Assembly: GCA_016839165.1 (NCBI GenBank)
Contig: CP069300.1
Span: 1,488,001-1,552,000 of the forward strand
From: Bradyrhizobium sp. PSBB068
Lineage (GTDB): Bacteria; Pseudomonadota; Alphaproteobacteria; Rhizobiales; Xanthobacteraceae
Direction: 5' to 3'
DNA length: 64,000 nt
Shown here: one piece after another, positions 42,729 through 52,049 of the stretch
How positions within the stretch are numbered: position 1 is the first letter of the stretch
Layout of the letters: the number at the start of each line of letters is the position of its first letter
The notes under the pieces: model-generated
What the model was told of the DNA's origin: nothing
The model's input: only the letters and a program-made list of their open reading frames with translations
Database searches by the model: none
Program-made: the position numbers and the translations under genes

Positions 42729-43583
42729 ATGGGCGAACTCGTACTTGCCGCCAAAGTCAGCCATGTACCGTCTCTGATGCTATCGGAGCCTGCCGATCAC
42801 CCGCTGCACGATGTGAGAGCGGGCGCGGTGGCAGCATTGTGCGAACTCGGCCGCCGAGCCAGGGATCGCAGGGTATCGTCCTTTGTGGTATTTGATACCC
42901 ATTGGCTATCGAATTTCGGCTACCACATCAACGCCAATGCCTGGCATCGCGGCTCGTTCACGAGCCACGAAGCGCCGCAGATGATCAAGGATCTGGGCTA
43001 CGATTTGCCGGAGAACACGTCGCTTGCCGAAGCGATCGCACGCGAGGCGGCAAGCGACGGCCTCAATGTGATGGCGCATCAGATCGAGAGCCTTGGTCTG
43101 GAATACGGCACCATCGTCCCGATGCACTACCTCAACCCGGAGGGTTGGGCGAAGGTGGTCTCGGTCGCGTCGCCGCTGTTCACATCGATCGAGGAGAGCC
43201 GGCTGCTGGGCGAAGCGACCCGCCGTGCGATCGCCCGATCCGGCGAGCGGGTTGCGCTGCTTGCCAGCGGATCGCTGTCGCATCGGTTGTTGCCGAACAA
43301 GAAGCTCGGCGCCGATGCCTGGACGTCGATCGCCAGCGAGTTCAACCGCCAGGTCGATTTGCGCGTGCTGGAGCTTTGGCAGCAGCGTCGCTATCGGGAG
43401 TTTCTCGATATGCTTCCCGATTACGCCACGCGGTGCCACGGCGAAGGCGGGATGGCCGACACCATCATGCTGTTCGCGGCGCTCGGCTGGTACGATTTCC
43501 GTGGCCCCGCCGAGCAACTCTGCGACTACTTCCCGTCGAGCGGAAGCGGCCAGGTGAACGTGGAGTTTCACTTGGCCCCGTGA
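42729..43583 (+). CDS. Class III extradiol ring-cleavage dioxygenase
   Basis: A 284-residue LigB-superfamily protein resembling 3,4-dihydroxyphenylacetate 2,3-dioxygenase (HpaD). Iron-binding candidates are the histidines in AAKVSHVPSL, VFDTHWLSN and GYHINA, with a glutamate near SLGLEYGTIVPMHYL; LLASGSLSHRL and FLDMLPDYATRCHGEGG are family-like. It would cleave a catechol next to its hydroxyl groups using Fe(II). No other hpa genes are adjacent. Confidence 0.8.
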   Translation: MGELVLAAKVSHVPSLMLSEPADHPLHDVRAGAVAALCELGRRARDRRVSSFVVFDTHWLSNFGYHINANAWHRGSFTSHEAPQMIKDLGYDLPENTSLAEAIAREAASDGLNVMAHQIESLGLEYGTIVPMHYLNPEGWAKVVSVASPLFTSIEESRLLGEATRRAIARSGERVALLASGSLSHRLLPNKKLGADAWTSIASEFNRQVDLRVLELWQQRRYREFLDMLPDYATRCHGEGGMADTIMLFAALGWYDFRGPAEQLCDYFPSSGSGQVNVEFHLAP

Positions 43584-43604
43584 ACTTGGCTCGGCGGTGT
43601 CTGC

Positions 43605-43706
43605 CTAGAGCTCCGTTCCGATTGAATCGGAACGGGACTCTAGATTCTTATCTAGACGCGTTTTCTTCACGCGAACCGGTATCCACTTCGCTCGAAAACG
43701 CTCTAG
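43605..43706. repeat. Intergenic repeat with palindromes
   Basis: Bounded by CTAGAG and CTCTAG. It contains the palindrome CCGTTCCGATT/AATCGGAACGG, TCTAGATTCTTATCTAGA, and the pair GCGTTTTC/GAAAACGC further on. This is a sequence type I associate with Bradyrhizobium and related genera. Its last bases supply the TAG stop of the minus-strand aminotransferase gene. Confidence 0.65.
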
Positions 43707-44941
43707 CCGCGCTTCTCCACATTGCCGCTGCGCGCGGGCACGCCGAATTCCTTGCGGCACACTTCCGCCAGCACGGCGACGCCTTCGCGGATCTGGTCGT
43801 GCGAGGGGCTCGCGAAGCAGAGCCGGAGCCGGCTGCCGGAATGGGCCTTGCTGGTCGACCATTCCGGGCCTGGATTGATCGAGACCCCGGCGGCGAGCGC
43901 TGCCTGGTAGAGCTTCAACGTATCGACATTGTCGGGCAGCTTGACCCAGAGGAAGATGCCGCCCTTGGGCGCCTCGAACTCGGCCGCGGTGCCGAACTGC
44001 TCGTTGAGCGCCTCCATCAGCGTGTCGAGTTTTGCGCGCAGTCCTCGTGTCAGTTTGGGCACGTGGGTCGCGAAATGCGGCGCGCAGTATTCGGCGAGCA
44101 CCATCTGCTCCAGCGCACCCGAGCCGGCATCGGTCTTCAGCGGCAGCATCCGCGACATGATCTCCCAGGGCGCAACCATGAAACCGACCCGCAGCGCCGG
44201 TGCGATCGATTTCGAGAAAGAGCCGATATGGATCACGCCGCCATGCTGGCTCATGGCGTAGATCGCGGGCGGCCGTTCGCCGTTCCAGATCAAGTCGGCA
44301 TAGCAATCATCCTCGAAGATCGGCACGCCGTATTCCCTGGACAGCTTCAGCATCTCGGCGCGGCGGCTCTCGGGGAGGATCGAGCCGGTGGGGTTCTGCA
44401 CGGTCGGGATGGTGTAGATGTATTTCGGCGTGATGCCGCGTCGCTTGTGATCGGCGAGCGCTGTGGCCAGCGCATCGATCCGGATGCCCTCGCCGTCGAG
44501 GGGAATGCCGACCGCATTGACGCCGAGCCGGGTCAGCCGGTTCAGCGAGCCCTGATAGGTCTCCTGCTCGATCAGCACGGTGTCGCCCTTGGCAAGCAGC
44601 GTCTGATTGACCAGATCGAGCGCCTGCAGCGAGCCGGAGACGATCATGATCTCGTCCGCCGTGCAGGCGATCCCGGCATCGCGCTTCAGCTTCTCGGTCA
44701 GGAACTGGCGCAACGGCAGATAGCCCTGCGGTCCATGCGCGAGGTTGTAGGTCGCAAGACTCCTTCCCTCACGCTTCAGCACGGCATTCATTGCTTCGAG
44801 CAAGCCGTCGACCGGCACCTGCTCGGGATCGTTGTTGCCGCCGACGAAGCTGTATTTGGCGAGCCCGGTCCAGCGCGCGGCCGGCGCAGGCAGGCCGGCC
44901 GGGAGCAGCGGTGCAAAGTCGAACTGGGCTGAGGTGGACAT
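43703..44941 (-). CDS. PLP-dependent aminotransferase (class I/II fold)
   Basis: A 412-residue aminotransferase of the LysN/2-aminoadipate/MocR-catalytic type. TYNLAHGPQGYLPLRQFL, SGSLQALDLVNQTLL (phosphate site), TVQNPTGSILP (cofactor Asn), FEDDCYADLIW (Asp) and HIGSFSKSIAPALRVGF (Schiff-base Lys) are all present. There is no DNA-binding domain, so it is an enzyme. It transaminates an unknown amino acid, perhaps aromatic or 2-aminoadipate-like. Confidence 0.85.
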   Translation of the reverse strand: MSTSAQFDFAPLLPAGLPAPAARWTGLAKYSFVGGNNDPEQVPVDGLLEAMNAVLKREGRSLATYNLAHGPQGYLPLRQFLTEKLKRDAGIACTADEIMIVSGSLQALDLVNQTLLAKGDTVLIEQETYQGSLNRLTRLGVNAVGIPLDGEGIRIDALATALADHKRRGITPKYIYTIPTVQNPTGSILPESRRAEMLKLSREYGVPIFEDDCYADLIWNGERPPAIYAMSQHGGVIHIGSFSKSIAPALRVGFMVAPWEIMSRMLPLKTDAGSGALEQMVLAEYCAPHFATHVPKLTRGLRAKLDTLMEALNEQFGTAAEFEAPKGGIFLWVKLPDNVDTLKLYQAALAAGVSINPGPEWSTSKAHSGSRLRLCFASPSHDQIREGVAVLAEVCRKEFGVPARSGNVEKRG

Positions 44942-45012
44942 GGACGTTTCGCTCCGTGTTGTTGTCGTTGAGAAGGTCCGCGGGAAGCGGCCTTCCGTGA
45001 AGTCAGTTCAAT

Positions 45013-45573
45013 TCAGTTCTTGCCGACCAGCCGGATCGGGCGGCCCTGGCTGATGAAGGCGTAATGCCCGGCGCCGACGCTGCCGACCATCAGGGCCTCG
45101 ACCGCGGGTTCCGCGATTTCGCCGGCGGCCGCCCAATCGACCATGAAATTCGCGCCGGTGCCGCCGCGGGTATCGGTGGTGGCGATCGCGACCTCGATCG
45201 TAGCAAACGGTTTTAGCGCGATCGGCGATTTGAGGTAGCTCTCCACCATCTTGCCTGATGTGTCGAAATAGGCGATCCGCTTCAGCACCAGGGGCCTGGT
45301 TTCGGAGGCGTTGTGCACGCTGAGCGTCACCGAGAAATCGGCCCGAAGCTTGCCCTGGCTCATCGACACGCTGGAATACACCGGCACATAGAATGCACCT
45401 GTTGCGGTGAGGCCCTCCGATGGTACCGCGGTCAGCGAGTTCGCGAAATTTTGTTCAATACTTGCGGAGGATTGTGCTAGCGCCTCGGTCACGCGCACGG
45501 TGAGCAGGCAGAGCAAAACTGCCAGAAAAATGCCGCCTGCGCGGATGTGACACATTGCTCGGTTGATCCTCAC
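45013..45573 (-). CDS. DUF3124 exported protein
   Basis: A 186-residue protein with a signal peptide (FLAVLLCLLTVRVTEALAQ) and a beta-rich DUF3124 domain (FYVPVYSSVSMSQGK, SVTLSVHNASETRPLVL, ESYLKSPIALKPFATIEV). The GTG start has AGAGGG 6 bases upstream; ATG at 45555 is the alternative. Function unknown, with an Ig-like character that suggests a structural or binding role. Head-to-head with the cation antiporter gene, 40 bases apart. Confidence 0.7.
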   Translation of the reverse strand: MRINRAMCHIRAGGIFLAVLLCLLTVRVTEALAQSSASIEQNFANSLTAVPSEGLTATGAFYVPVYSSVSMSQGKLRADFSVTLSVHNASETRPLVLKRIAYFDTSGKMVESYLKSPIALKPFATIEVAIATTDTRGGTGANFMVDWAAAGEIAEPAVEALMVGSVGAGHYAFISQGRPIRLVGKN

Positions 45574-45613
45574 GCCCGGCCCTCTAGGTTGCGGCAACGG
45601 AAGTCTTTGACGC

Positions 45614-47347
45614 ATGCATGAACTCATTCGCGATATCACGCTCTGTATCCTGTTTGCCTGGGGGATCGGGCTGCTCGCCCATTTCTCCCGGCAACCGCTG
45701 ATACTGGCCTATCTTATCGCCGGCTTTTTCATTGGTCCATTCGGGATGGGCTGGGTCAAGTCCCAGGAGTCGATCAGCGTCATCTCCGAGCTCGGTCTGA
45801 TCTTCATGCTGTTCATGATCGGGCTGGAAATCGACCTCAAGAAGATCATCCGCGCCGGCAAGGTCATCCTGTTCGCCGGCGCCGGCGAACTCCTCGGCGG
45901 CTGCCTGATCGGCATCGCGTTCTTTGCCGGAATCGGGCTCGCGATCGGCGGCGGCAGGTTCGACGCGGTCTATCTCTGCGTCGCCTGTGCGCTGTCCTCG
46001 ACCGTGATCATCGTCAAGGTGCTCTACGAGAAGCGCGAGCTCGACACGCTGCCAGGCCGGATCACGCTCGGCGTGCTGGTGCTGCAGGACATCTTCGCGA
46101 TCCTGTTCCTGGCGGTGCAGCCGAGCCTCGACAATCTGCAGATCGGCGTCGTGCTGCTGTCGATCGCCCGCGTCGCGGTACTGGTCGCGACCGCATTGGT
46201 GTTGAGCCGTTATGTGCTGCCGCGGTTGTTCCACCAGATCGCGCGCAGGCCCGAACTCGTGCTGCTCGGCGCGCTCGCCTGGTGCTTCCTGATCGGCGAG
46301 ATCGCCGAGCGGCTGCATCTGTCGCGCGAGATGGGCTCGCTGGTCGCCGGCGTCTCGATCTCGACATTTCCCTACGCGCTCGACGTCACCGCCAAGGTCA
46401 CGACGCTCAGGGATTTCTTCATCACGCTGTTCTTCGTGGCGCTCGGCATGACGATCCCGATCCCGGGCCTGCAGGTGATCGGACTGGCGCTCGTCATCGC
46501 AGCCTTCACGGTGGTGAGCCGCCTGGTCACGACGTTCACACCGCTTTACCTGATGAAGCAGGGCCTGCGCGCCAGCCTGCTGCCGGCGATCAACCTGGCG
46601 CAGATCTCCGAGTTCTCGCTGGTGGTGATCCAGACCGGCGTCGCCGCCAACCATATCGGGACCGAGACCGCGAGCGCGGCCTCGTTCGCCTTCGTGGTGC
46701 TGGCGGTGCTCTCGACCTTCGCGATGGGCCGCAGCGACCAGATCGTACGCGGCCTGATCGGGCCGCTGAAGCGGATCGGGCTGCGCGATCTCGACCACGT
46801 GGGCGAAGGCCGCGGTGAGGGCAGCCAGGAGGGGGGACATGGCGAGATCCGGCGCATTGTCATCCTCGGCTTTTTCCGCGCCGCGAGCGCGCTGATCAGC
46901 CAGATCGAGCGGCAGAACCAGTCGCTGCTCGAGCAGATCAGCGTCATCGACTTCAACCCGCTGGTGTTCCGCACGCTGTCCGACCGCGGCATGCACGTGA
47001 TCTATGGTGACATCAGCAATGTCGATACGCTGGTGCATGCCGGCATCGGCAAGGCCGAGATCATCATCCTGAGCGTGCCGGATTTCCTCCTGGTCGGCGC
47101 CGACAATGAGAAGCTGGTGCGCCACGTCCGCGCCCTCAATCCGGACGCGCGGATCGTCGCCACCGCGGACCTGCTGTCCGGCGTCGCGGATCTCTACGAG
47201 GCCGGTGCCGACTATGTCACGGTGACGCGGCTCAGCGACGCCGGCGAGCTCTATTCGGTGATCGAGGCCGCCGACGCCGGCCTTCTCGACGACAAGCGCG
47301 CCGAAATGGACGCCCAGCTCGCCGACCGGCGCGAGGTGCTGCCTTAG
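45614..47347 (+). CDS. CPA2 cation:proton antiporter (KefB/YbaL-like)
   Basis: A 577-residue inner-membrane protein. About a dozen hydrophobic segments form the Na+/H+ exchanger domain (IAGFFIGPFGMGW, SSTVIIVKVLYE), followed by a TrkA-N regulatory domain (about residues 415-540). In this domain the nucleotide loop reads GFFRAASALI instead of GxGxxG, so NAD(H) regulation may be lost. Probably a potassium or sodium/proton exchanger used in pH or stress control. Confidence 0.85.
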   Translation: MHELIRDITLCILFAWGIGLLAHFSRQPLILAYLIAGFFIGPFGMGWVKSQESISVISELGLIFMLFMIGLEIDLKKIIRAGKVILFAGAGELLGGCLIGIAFFAGIGLAIGGGRFDAVYLCVACALSSTVIIVKVLYEKRELDTLPGRITLGVLVLQDIFAILFLAVQPSLDNLQIGVVLLSIARVAVLVATALVLSRYVLPRLFHQIARRPELVLLGALAWCFLIGEIAERLHLSREMGSLVAGVSISTFPYALDVTAKVTTLRDFFITLFFVALGMTIPIPGLQVIGLALVIAAFTVVSRLVTTFTPLYLMKQGLRASLLPAINLAQISEFSLVVIQTGVAANHIGTETASAASFAFVVLAVLSTFAMGRSDQIVRGLIGPLKRIGLRDLDHVGEGRGEGSQEGGHGEIRRIVILGFFRAASALISQIERQNQSLLEQISVIDFNPLVFRTLSDRGMHVIYGDISNVDTLVHAGIGKAEIIILSVPDFLLVGADNEKLVRHVRALNPDARIVATADLLSGVADLYEAGADYVTVTRLSDAGELYSVIEAADAGLLDDKRAEMDAQLADRREVLP

Positions 47348-47494
47348 AGGCCGCTGCGTAGTCCGGATGGAGCCAACGGGTGCCGATACCGCCCTGGTAT
47401 GCCTGCCGGACGCATGGCGGGTTGCATAATGATACTGGCGCCGACATCGGAACCCGGCTAATCCACTGCCTGCATAAAGCGAGATGTCAGGACA

Positions 47495-48571
47495 ATGGCC
47501 GATACGATCCAGGAAGTGCTGCAAGCCTTTGCGAAGGGTGAACTCGTCGTCGTCACCGACGATGACGATCGGGAAGGCGAGGGCGATTTGATCGTCGCGG
47601 CGTCGTTCTGCACAGCGGAAAAGATGGCCTTCATCATCCGCCATACCTCCGGCATCGTCTGCGCGCCGATCACCACCGAGGACGCCCGCCGGCTGCGGCT
47701 CGACCCGATGGTGGCGCACAACGAGTCCAACCACACCACGGCCTTCACCGTCTCGATCGACTACAAGCCCGATGGGGGCACCGGCATCTCGGCCGAGGAA
47801 CGCGCCTCGTGCTGCCGCGCACTCGCCAACCCCAACGCCGGCGCCAATGATTTTGCGCGGCCGGGCCACATCTTCCCGCTGATCGCGCGCGACGGTGGTG
47901 TGCTGCTGCGCTCCGGCCACACCGAGGCAGCGGTCGATCTGTGCCGGCTCTCCGGCCTGCCGCCGGTCGGCGTCATCAGCGAGCTGATGAACGACGATGG
48001 AACCGTGATGAAGGGCGAACAGGTCGCGAAATTCGCCGCCGCGCACAAGCTCAAGCATGTCACGATTGCTGATATGATCGCCTATCGCCAGGCGCGCGAG
48101 AAGCTGATCGAGCGGGTCGCGACCTTCACCACCGAAAGCCCGATCGGTCCGTTGCAGGGCTATGCCTATCGCTCGCCGTTCGACGAGATCATGCATGCCG
48201 CCTTCGTCTATAATGGCATCGGCGATGGCCGGGACGTGCTGACCCGGCTGCACAAGCCCAACATCGTGAAGGACCTGTTCACCGGGCCGGCGCGGATGGA
48301 AGCCGTGTTGCGGCACTTCAAGGATGCCGGCCGCGGCGTGCTGGTCTATCTGCGCGATGGTGCCGCCGGTGTTCCGGTCCAGCCGGTTGGCGACCAGAAG
48401 ACCGCGGAGGCCGATCGCAACAAGCAATGGCGCGAGGTCGGCGTCGGTGCACAGATCCTGCGCGATCTCGGCATCACCTCGATCCGGCATTTGACCTCGT
48501 CGGTGCACGACTACAAGGGCCTGTCCGGTTTCGGCATCGAGATCGTGTCGAACGAGAAGTTCGACGTCTGA
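47495..48571 (+). CDS. ribB: 3,4-dihydroxy-2-butanone 4-phosphate synthase with degenerate RibA domain
   Basis: A 358-residue RibB fused to a RibA-like C-terminus. The RibB half (1-200) has DDDDREGEGDLIVAA, HTSGIVCAP, ARPGHIFPLIA and SGHTEAAVDL, all the active-site pieces. In the second half the zinc-binding cysteines of GTP cyclohydrolase II are missing (DLFTGPARMEAVLRHF stands where the CxxxxxxxxCxC pattern belongs), so only RibB activity is expected. This fits the proteobacterial variant described as RibBX. It makes the four-carbon unit for riboflavin. I see no FMN riboswitch upstream. Confidence 0.88.
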   Translation: MADTIQEVLQAFAKGELVVVTDDDDREGEGDLIVAASFCTAEKMAFIIRHTSGIVCAPITTEDARRLRLDPMVAHNESNHTTAFTVSIDYKPDGGTGISAEERASCCRALANPNAGANDFARPGHIFPLIARDGGVLLRSGHTEAAVDLCRLSGLPPVGVISELMNDDGTVMKGEQVAKFAAAHKLKHVTIADMIAYRQAREKLIERVATFTTESPIGPLQGYAYRSPFDEIMHAAFVYNGIGDGRDVLTRLHKPNIVKDLFTGPARMEAVLRHFKDAGRGVLVYLRDGAAGVPVQPVGDQKTAEADRNKQWREVGVGAQILRDLGITSIRHLTSSVHDYKGLSGFGIEIVSNEKFDV

Positions 48572-48699
48572 TGCGGGTCATTCCGGGGTGATGCGCGCAT
48601 TGCCCCCGGCCACGGCATTCGCCCAATTCAATTGCGCTTCGCGGCATAGCGCTTTAATTTATCCGCCAATTTCCGAGTGACGATGCGAAAGGATGTTTC

Positions 48700-49914
48700 A
48701 TGAGCGTGCGCCCCCAGGCCAAGGACAAGCCGGCTGCCGCCAGCTTCCAGTGGGATGATCCGTTCCTGCTCGACGACCAGCTCACCGAAGACGAGCGCCT
48801 GATCCGCGACACGGCGCGGGCCTATGCGCAGGACAAGCTGCTGCCGCGGGTCACCAAGGCCTATCTGGAAGAGAAGACCGATCGCGAGATCTTCAACGAG
48901 ATGGGTGAGCTCGGCCTGATCGGCGTGACGCTGCCCGAGGAATATGGCTGCGCCAATGCGAGCTACGTGGCCTATGGCCTTGTCGCGCGCGAGATCGAGC
49001 GCGTCGATAGCGGCTATCGCTCGATGAACTCGGTGCAGTCGTCGCTGGTGATGTATCCGATCTACGCCTATGGCGACGAGAACCAGCGCAAGAAATATCT
49101 CCCCAAGCTCGCGACCGGAGAATGGGTCGGCTGCTTCGGCCTGACAGAGCCGGACGCCGGTTCCGATCCCGGCGGCATGAAGACCCGCGCCGAGAAGGTC
49201 GCCGACGGCTACAAGCTGAACGGCGCCAAGATGTGGATATCGAATGCGCCGATCGCCGACGTGTTCGTGGTGTGGGCCAAGTCGACCGCACACGACAACC
49301 AGATCCGCGGCTTCATCCTCGAGAAGGGCATGAAGGGCCTGTCGGCACCGAAGGTCGGCGGCAAGCTCAGTTTGCGCGCCTCGATCACCGGCGAGATCGT
49401 GCTCGACAACGTGGTGGTGCCGGAAAGCGCGCTGCTGCCGAACGTCTCCGGCCTCAAGGGCCCGTTCGGCTGCCTCAACCGCGCCCGCTACGGCATCTCC
49501 TGGGGCGCGCTCGGCGCCGCCGAGGACTGCATGCATCGCGCGCGGCAGTACACGCTCGACCGCAAGCAGTTCAACCGGCCGCTCGCCGCCACCCAGCTGG
49601 TGCAGAAGAAGCTCGCCGACATGGAGACCGAGATCGCGCTCGGCCTGCAGGCTTCACTGCGCGTCGGCCGCCTGATGGACGAGGGCAAGATGGCGCCCGA
49701 GATGATTTCGATCGTCAAGCGCAACAATTGCGGCAAGTCGCTCGATATCGCCCGCATGGCGCGCGACATGCACGGCGGCAACGGCATCCAGATCGAGTAT
49801 CACGTGATGCGTCACGCCGCGAACCTCGAGACGGTGAACACCTATGAGGGCACGCACGACGTCCACGCGCTGATCCTCGGCCGCGCCATCACCGGCATCC
49901 AGGCGTTCTCGTAA
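48700..49914 (+). CDS. gcdH: Glutaryl-CoA dehydrogenase
   Basis: A 404-residue acyl-CoA dehydrogenase. [21 protein letters not shown] binds FAD and substrate; the catalytic glutamate is in [21 protein letters not shown], the end pattern typical of GcdH. It oxidises and decarboxylates glutaryl-CoA to crotonyl-CoA in lysine, tryptophan and aromatic acid breakdown, with electrons to ETF. AAGGA precedes the ATG. It stands alone here. Confidence 0.9.
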   Translation: MSVRPQAKDKPAAASFQWDDPFLLDDQLTEDERLIRDTARAYAQDKLLPRVTKAYLEEKTDREIFNEMGELGLIGVTLPEEYGCANASYVAYGLVAREIERVDSGYRSMNSVQSSLVMYPIYAYGDENQRKKYLPKLATGEWVGCFGLTEPDAGSDPGGMKTRAEKVADGYKLNGAKMWISNAPIADVFVVWAKSTAHDNQIRGFILEKGMKGLSAPKVGGKLSLRASITGEIVLDNVVVPESALLPNVSGLKGPFGCLNRARYGISWGALGAAEDCMHRARQYTLDRKQFNRPLAATQLVQKKLADMETEIALGLQASLRVGRLMDEGKMAPEMISIVKRNNCGKSLDIARMARDMHGGNGIQIEYHVMRHAANLETVNTYEGTHDVHALILGRAITGIQAFS

Positions 49915-49934
49915 GGACGCGCCGCACCGACAGC

Positions 49935-50020
49935 GTAGGATGGGTAGAGCGCAGCGAAACCCATCTTGCCGCCCAGCGCGCGGTCGCGTGATGGGTTTCG
50001 CTTCGCTCTACCCATCCTAC
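49935..50020. repeat. Palindromic intergenic repeat
   Basis: GTAGGATGGGTAGAGCG at one end and its complement CGCTCTACCCATCCTAC at the other; the arms continue inward through GCGAAACCCAT with a mismatch. It belongs to a repeat type common in Bradyrhizobium and lies between gcdH and the MBL hydrolase gene. Confidence 0.75.
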
Positions 50021-50042
50021 GAGAGCCAATAGGGGCGGTCCC

Positions 50043-50960
50043 ATGGCCGACAATGACGACATCCCGTTCAACCGCGATTTCCCGCTGAAGTCCGGCGTGG
50101 TCGAACAGGTCCGGCCCGGCGTGCGCCGCGTGCTCTGCAACAACCCGAGTCCGTTCACCTTCACCGGCACGGTCAGTTATATCGTCGGCGAGGGCAAGGT
50201 CGCGATCATCGATCCCGGTCCCGACGACGAGGCGCATGCCAAGGCGTTGCTCGACGCGGTCAAGGGTGAGACCGTGACGCATATCCTGGTCACCCACACC
50301 CATCGCGACCATTCGCCGAACACGCCGCGGATCAAGGCCGCGACCGGCGCGCCGGTCTACGCCGAAGGCCCGCACCGCGCCTCGCGCCCGCGTTTCGAGA
50401 GCGAGAAGCACAATCCGGAATCCGGCGCCGACCGCGATTTCCGGCCCGACGTCGAGGTCAAGCACGGCGACGTCATCGAAGGCGCGGGCTTTGCACTGGA
50501 GGCGGTCGCCACCCCCGGCCACACCGCCAATCACTTGGCCTTTGCCTGGACCGAACGCAGCATCAATTTCGTCGGCGACCATGTGATGGGCTGGTCGACC
50601 TCGATCGTGGCGCCGCCCGACGGTTCGATGATCGACTACATGGCCTCGCTGGAACGGCTGGAGCAGCGCCCCGAGCAGCTCTATTTCTCGGGCCATGGCC
50701 CGGAGATTCCGGAGGGCCCGCGCTACGTCCGCTTCCTGGCGCGGCACCGCCGGGCGCGCGAGGCTTCGATCCTGCACCGTCTCGGCAAGGGCGAGGCCGA
50801 CATCCCGACCATGGTGCGGGCGATCTATATCGGGCTCGATCCGCGCCTCGCCAATGCCGCCGGCTATTCCGTGCTGGCGCATCTGGAAGACCTGGTCGCG
50901 CGCGGGGTCGTGGCAACCGATGGCGATCCGGTGATCGGCGGCACGTATCGGATGGTGTAA
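50043..50960 (+). CDS. MBL-fold metallohydrolase (LACTB2-like)
   Basis: A 305-residue metallo-beta-lactamase-fold hydrolase. The metal motif is VTHTHRDHSPN (HxHxDH), with later ligands in TPGHTANH and FSGHGPEI. The C-terminal winged-helix-like segment (LHRLGKGEADIPTMVRAIY) matches LACTB2-like proteins. Substrate is uncertain: a thioester, or RNA as in the human homologue. Confidence 0.8.
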   Translation: MADNDDIPFNRDFPLKSGVVEQVRPGVRRVLCNNPSPFTFTGTVSYIVGEGKVAIIDPGPDDEAHAKALLDAVKGETVTHILVTHTHRDHSPNTPRIKAATGAPVYAEGPHRASRPRFESEKHNPESGADRDFRPDVEVKHGDVIEGAGFALEAVATPGHTANHLAFAWTERSINFVGDHVMGWSTSIVAPPDGSMIDYMASLERLEQRPEQLYFSGHGPEIPEGPRYVRFLARHRRAREASILHRLGKGEADIPTMVRAIYIGLDPRLANAAGYSVLAHLEDLVARGVVATDGDPVIGGTYRMV

Positions 50961-50972
50961 GCCTCCCTCATT

Positions 50973-51075
50973 CGTCATTCCGGGGCGTGCGAAGCACGAA
51001 CCCGGAATCCATCGGGCCGCAGGTTCTGCAGCAAAATGGATTCCAGGTTCTCGCTTCGCGAGCCCCGGAATGACG
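50973..51075. repeat. Palindromic intergenic repeat
   Basis: Ends CGTCATTCCGGGGC and GCCCCGGAATGACG are exact inverted copies; inside, GGATTCC and AATCCAT motifs also pair. It separates two convergent genes and may help end transcription. Confidence 0.75.
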
Positions 51076-51083
51076 GGGAGAGA

Positions 51084-51941
51084 TTACTTCTTCACCGTCT
51101 TCGCCGGCGGCGCCTTCGGTGCGGCAGGCGCCGCCTTCTTCGCCGGCTTGGAATTGTCGTTTTCGGCGGCGGAATTGAGGTCCTCGATCAGCTTCCTCAC
51201 CCGCGCGGTGTTGCTGCCGAGATCGGTGTCGAAATAGCGCGAGGCCGAGCGGATATCGATGCGCGAATCCTCATCGTCGGGCGTGACCCTGATCGAGACG
51301 TCCTCGCGAAAGCCCATGATCGGCGTGCGCGCCACCGCCTCGATGCGGCCGACATTGCGCGGCGGCTGCGGCGCGCGTGCGTCGATGACAAGCCATTTGC
51401 GGCGGTTCACCAGCCGCAGCGTCATCTCATAAGCGCGGTCAGCCGGGACCTCGAGCTCGACGGTCTCGATATCCGGATAGGCGATACGCTGCCGCTCGGC
51501 CGAAGCGAGGCCGGCGTAGGCGGCGGGATTGGTGCCTTCGCCGGTGCGCAATCGCGCCAGCGCCTCGAAGCGCGGCGGGTCGATTGGGTCGGTCGTGACG
51601 TCGTAGAGCCGCGGCAGCCTGTTGTACTGATAGGTGAGGTAGGCTGGGTAGGCGAGGATCGCGGCGTCGATCAGGAACGCGAGCAGGATGCGGCCCATGC
51701 CGCGGGTGCCGTTCTGCCAGATCGCCGCGAAGGCGGCGAGGCCGAGCAGGATCGACAGGCCGGCGAGGCCCAGCGCGCCGAAGAAAGTCGCGAGCGCCGG
51801 TTTGACCTCCAGGAACCCGAACCGGACGATCAGGATCGAGACCACCACGGCAACGATGGAAAAGATCGCGAGATTGCGCGACCAGGTGGCGAGACCGGAC
51901 ACGGGCTCCTGCTGGTAGGGAGCGGAAAACCTGCGCGCCAT
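51084..51941 (-). CDS. DUF1499 membrane protein
   Basis: A 285-residue protein. Three hydrophobic segments (about 22-45, 50-75 and 82-105) precede a DUF1499 domain (YPDIETVELEVPADRAYEM, IEAVARTPIMGFREDVSIRV, IDIRSASRYFDTDLGSN). An Ala/Lys/Pro-rich tail ends it. The function of this family is not established. Confidence 0.82.
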   Translation of the reverse strand: MARRFSAPYQQEPVSGLATWSRNLAIFSIVAVVVSILIVRFGFLEVKPALATFFGALGLAGLSILLGLAAFAAIWQNGTRGMGRILLAFLIDAAILAYPAYLTYQYNRLPRLYDVTTDPIDPPRFEALARLRTGEGTNPAAYAGLASAERQRIAYPDIETVELEVPADRAYEMTLRLVNRRKWLVIDARAPQPPRNVGRIEAVARTPIMGFREDVSIRVTPDDEDSRIDIRSASRYFDTDLGSNTARVRKLIEDLNSAAENDNSKPAKKAAPAAPKAPPAKTVKK

Positions 51942-52049
51942 CGTCGAAAAATCTGCCGGTTGAGATGTCCTTGGGCGACCTCAGCCGCCGCCAATGTCCG
52001 TGTGAGACCACGGACCTGCGGCGAATTCAAGGGATTTGGGTGCCTTCTT

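Noticed and set aside
42902..44932. 676-residue open frame on the plus strand
   Set aside because: Runs through the dioxygenase in a wrong frame, the repeat and the antisense of the aminotransferase; no start signal.
47348..47494. FMN riboswitch ahead of ribB
   Set aside because: I looked for the conserved RFN blocks and could not find them in the 147-base gap.
45584..48508. 974-residue open frame on the minus strand
   Set aside because: Shadow of the antiporter and ribB genes, both of which have clear motifs on the plus strand.
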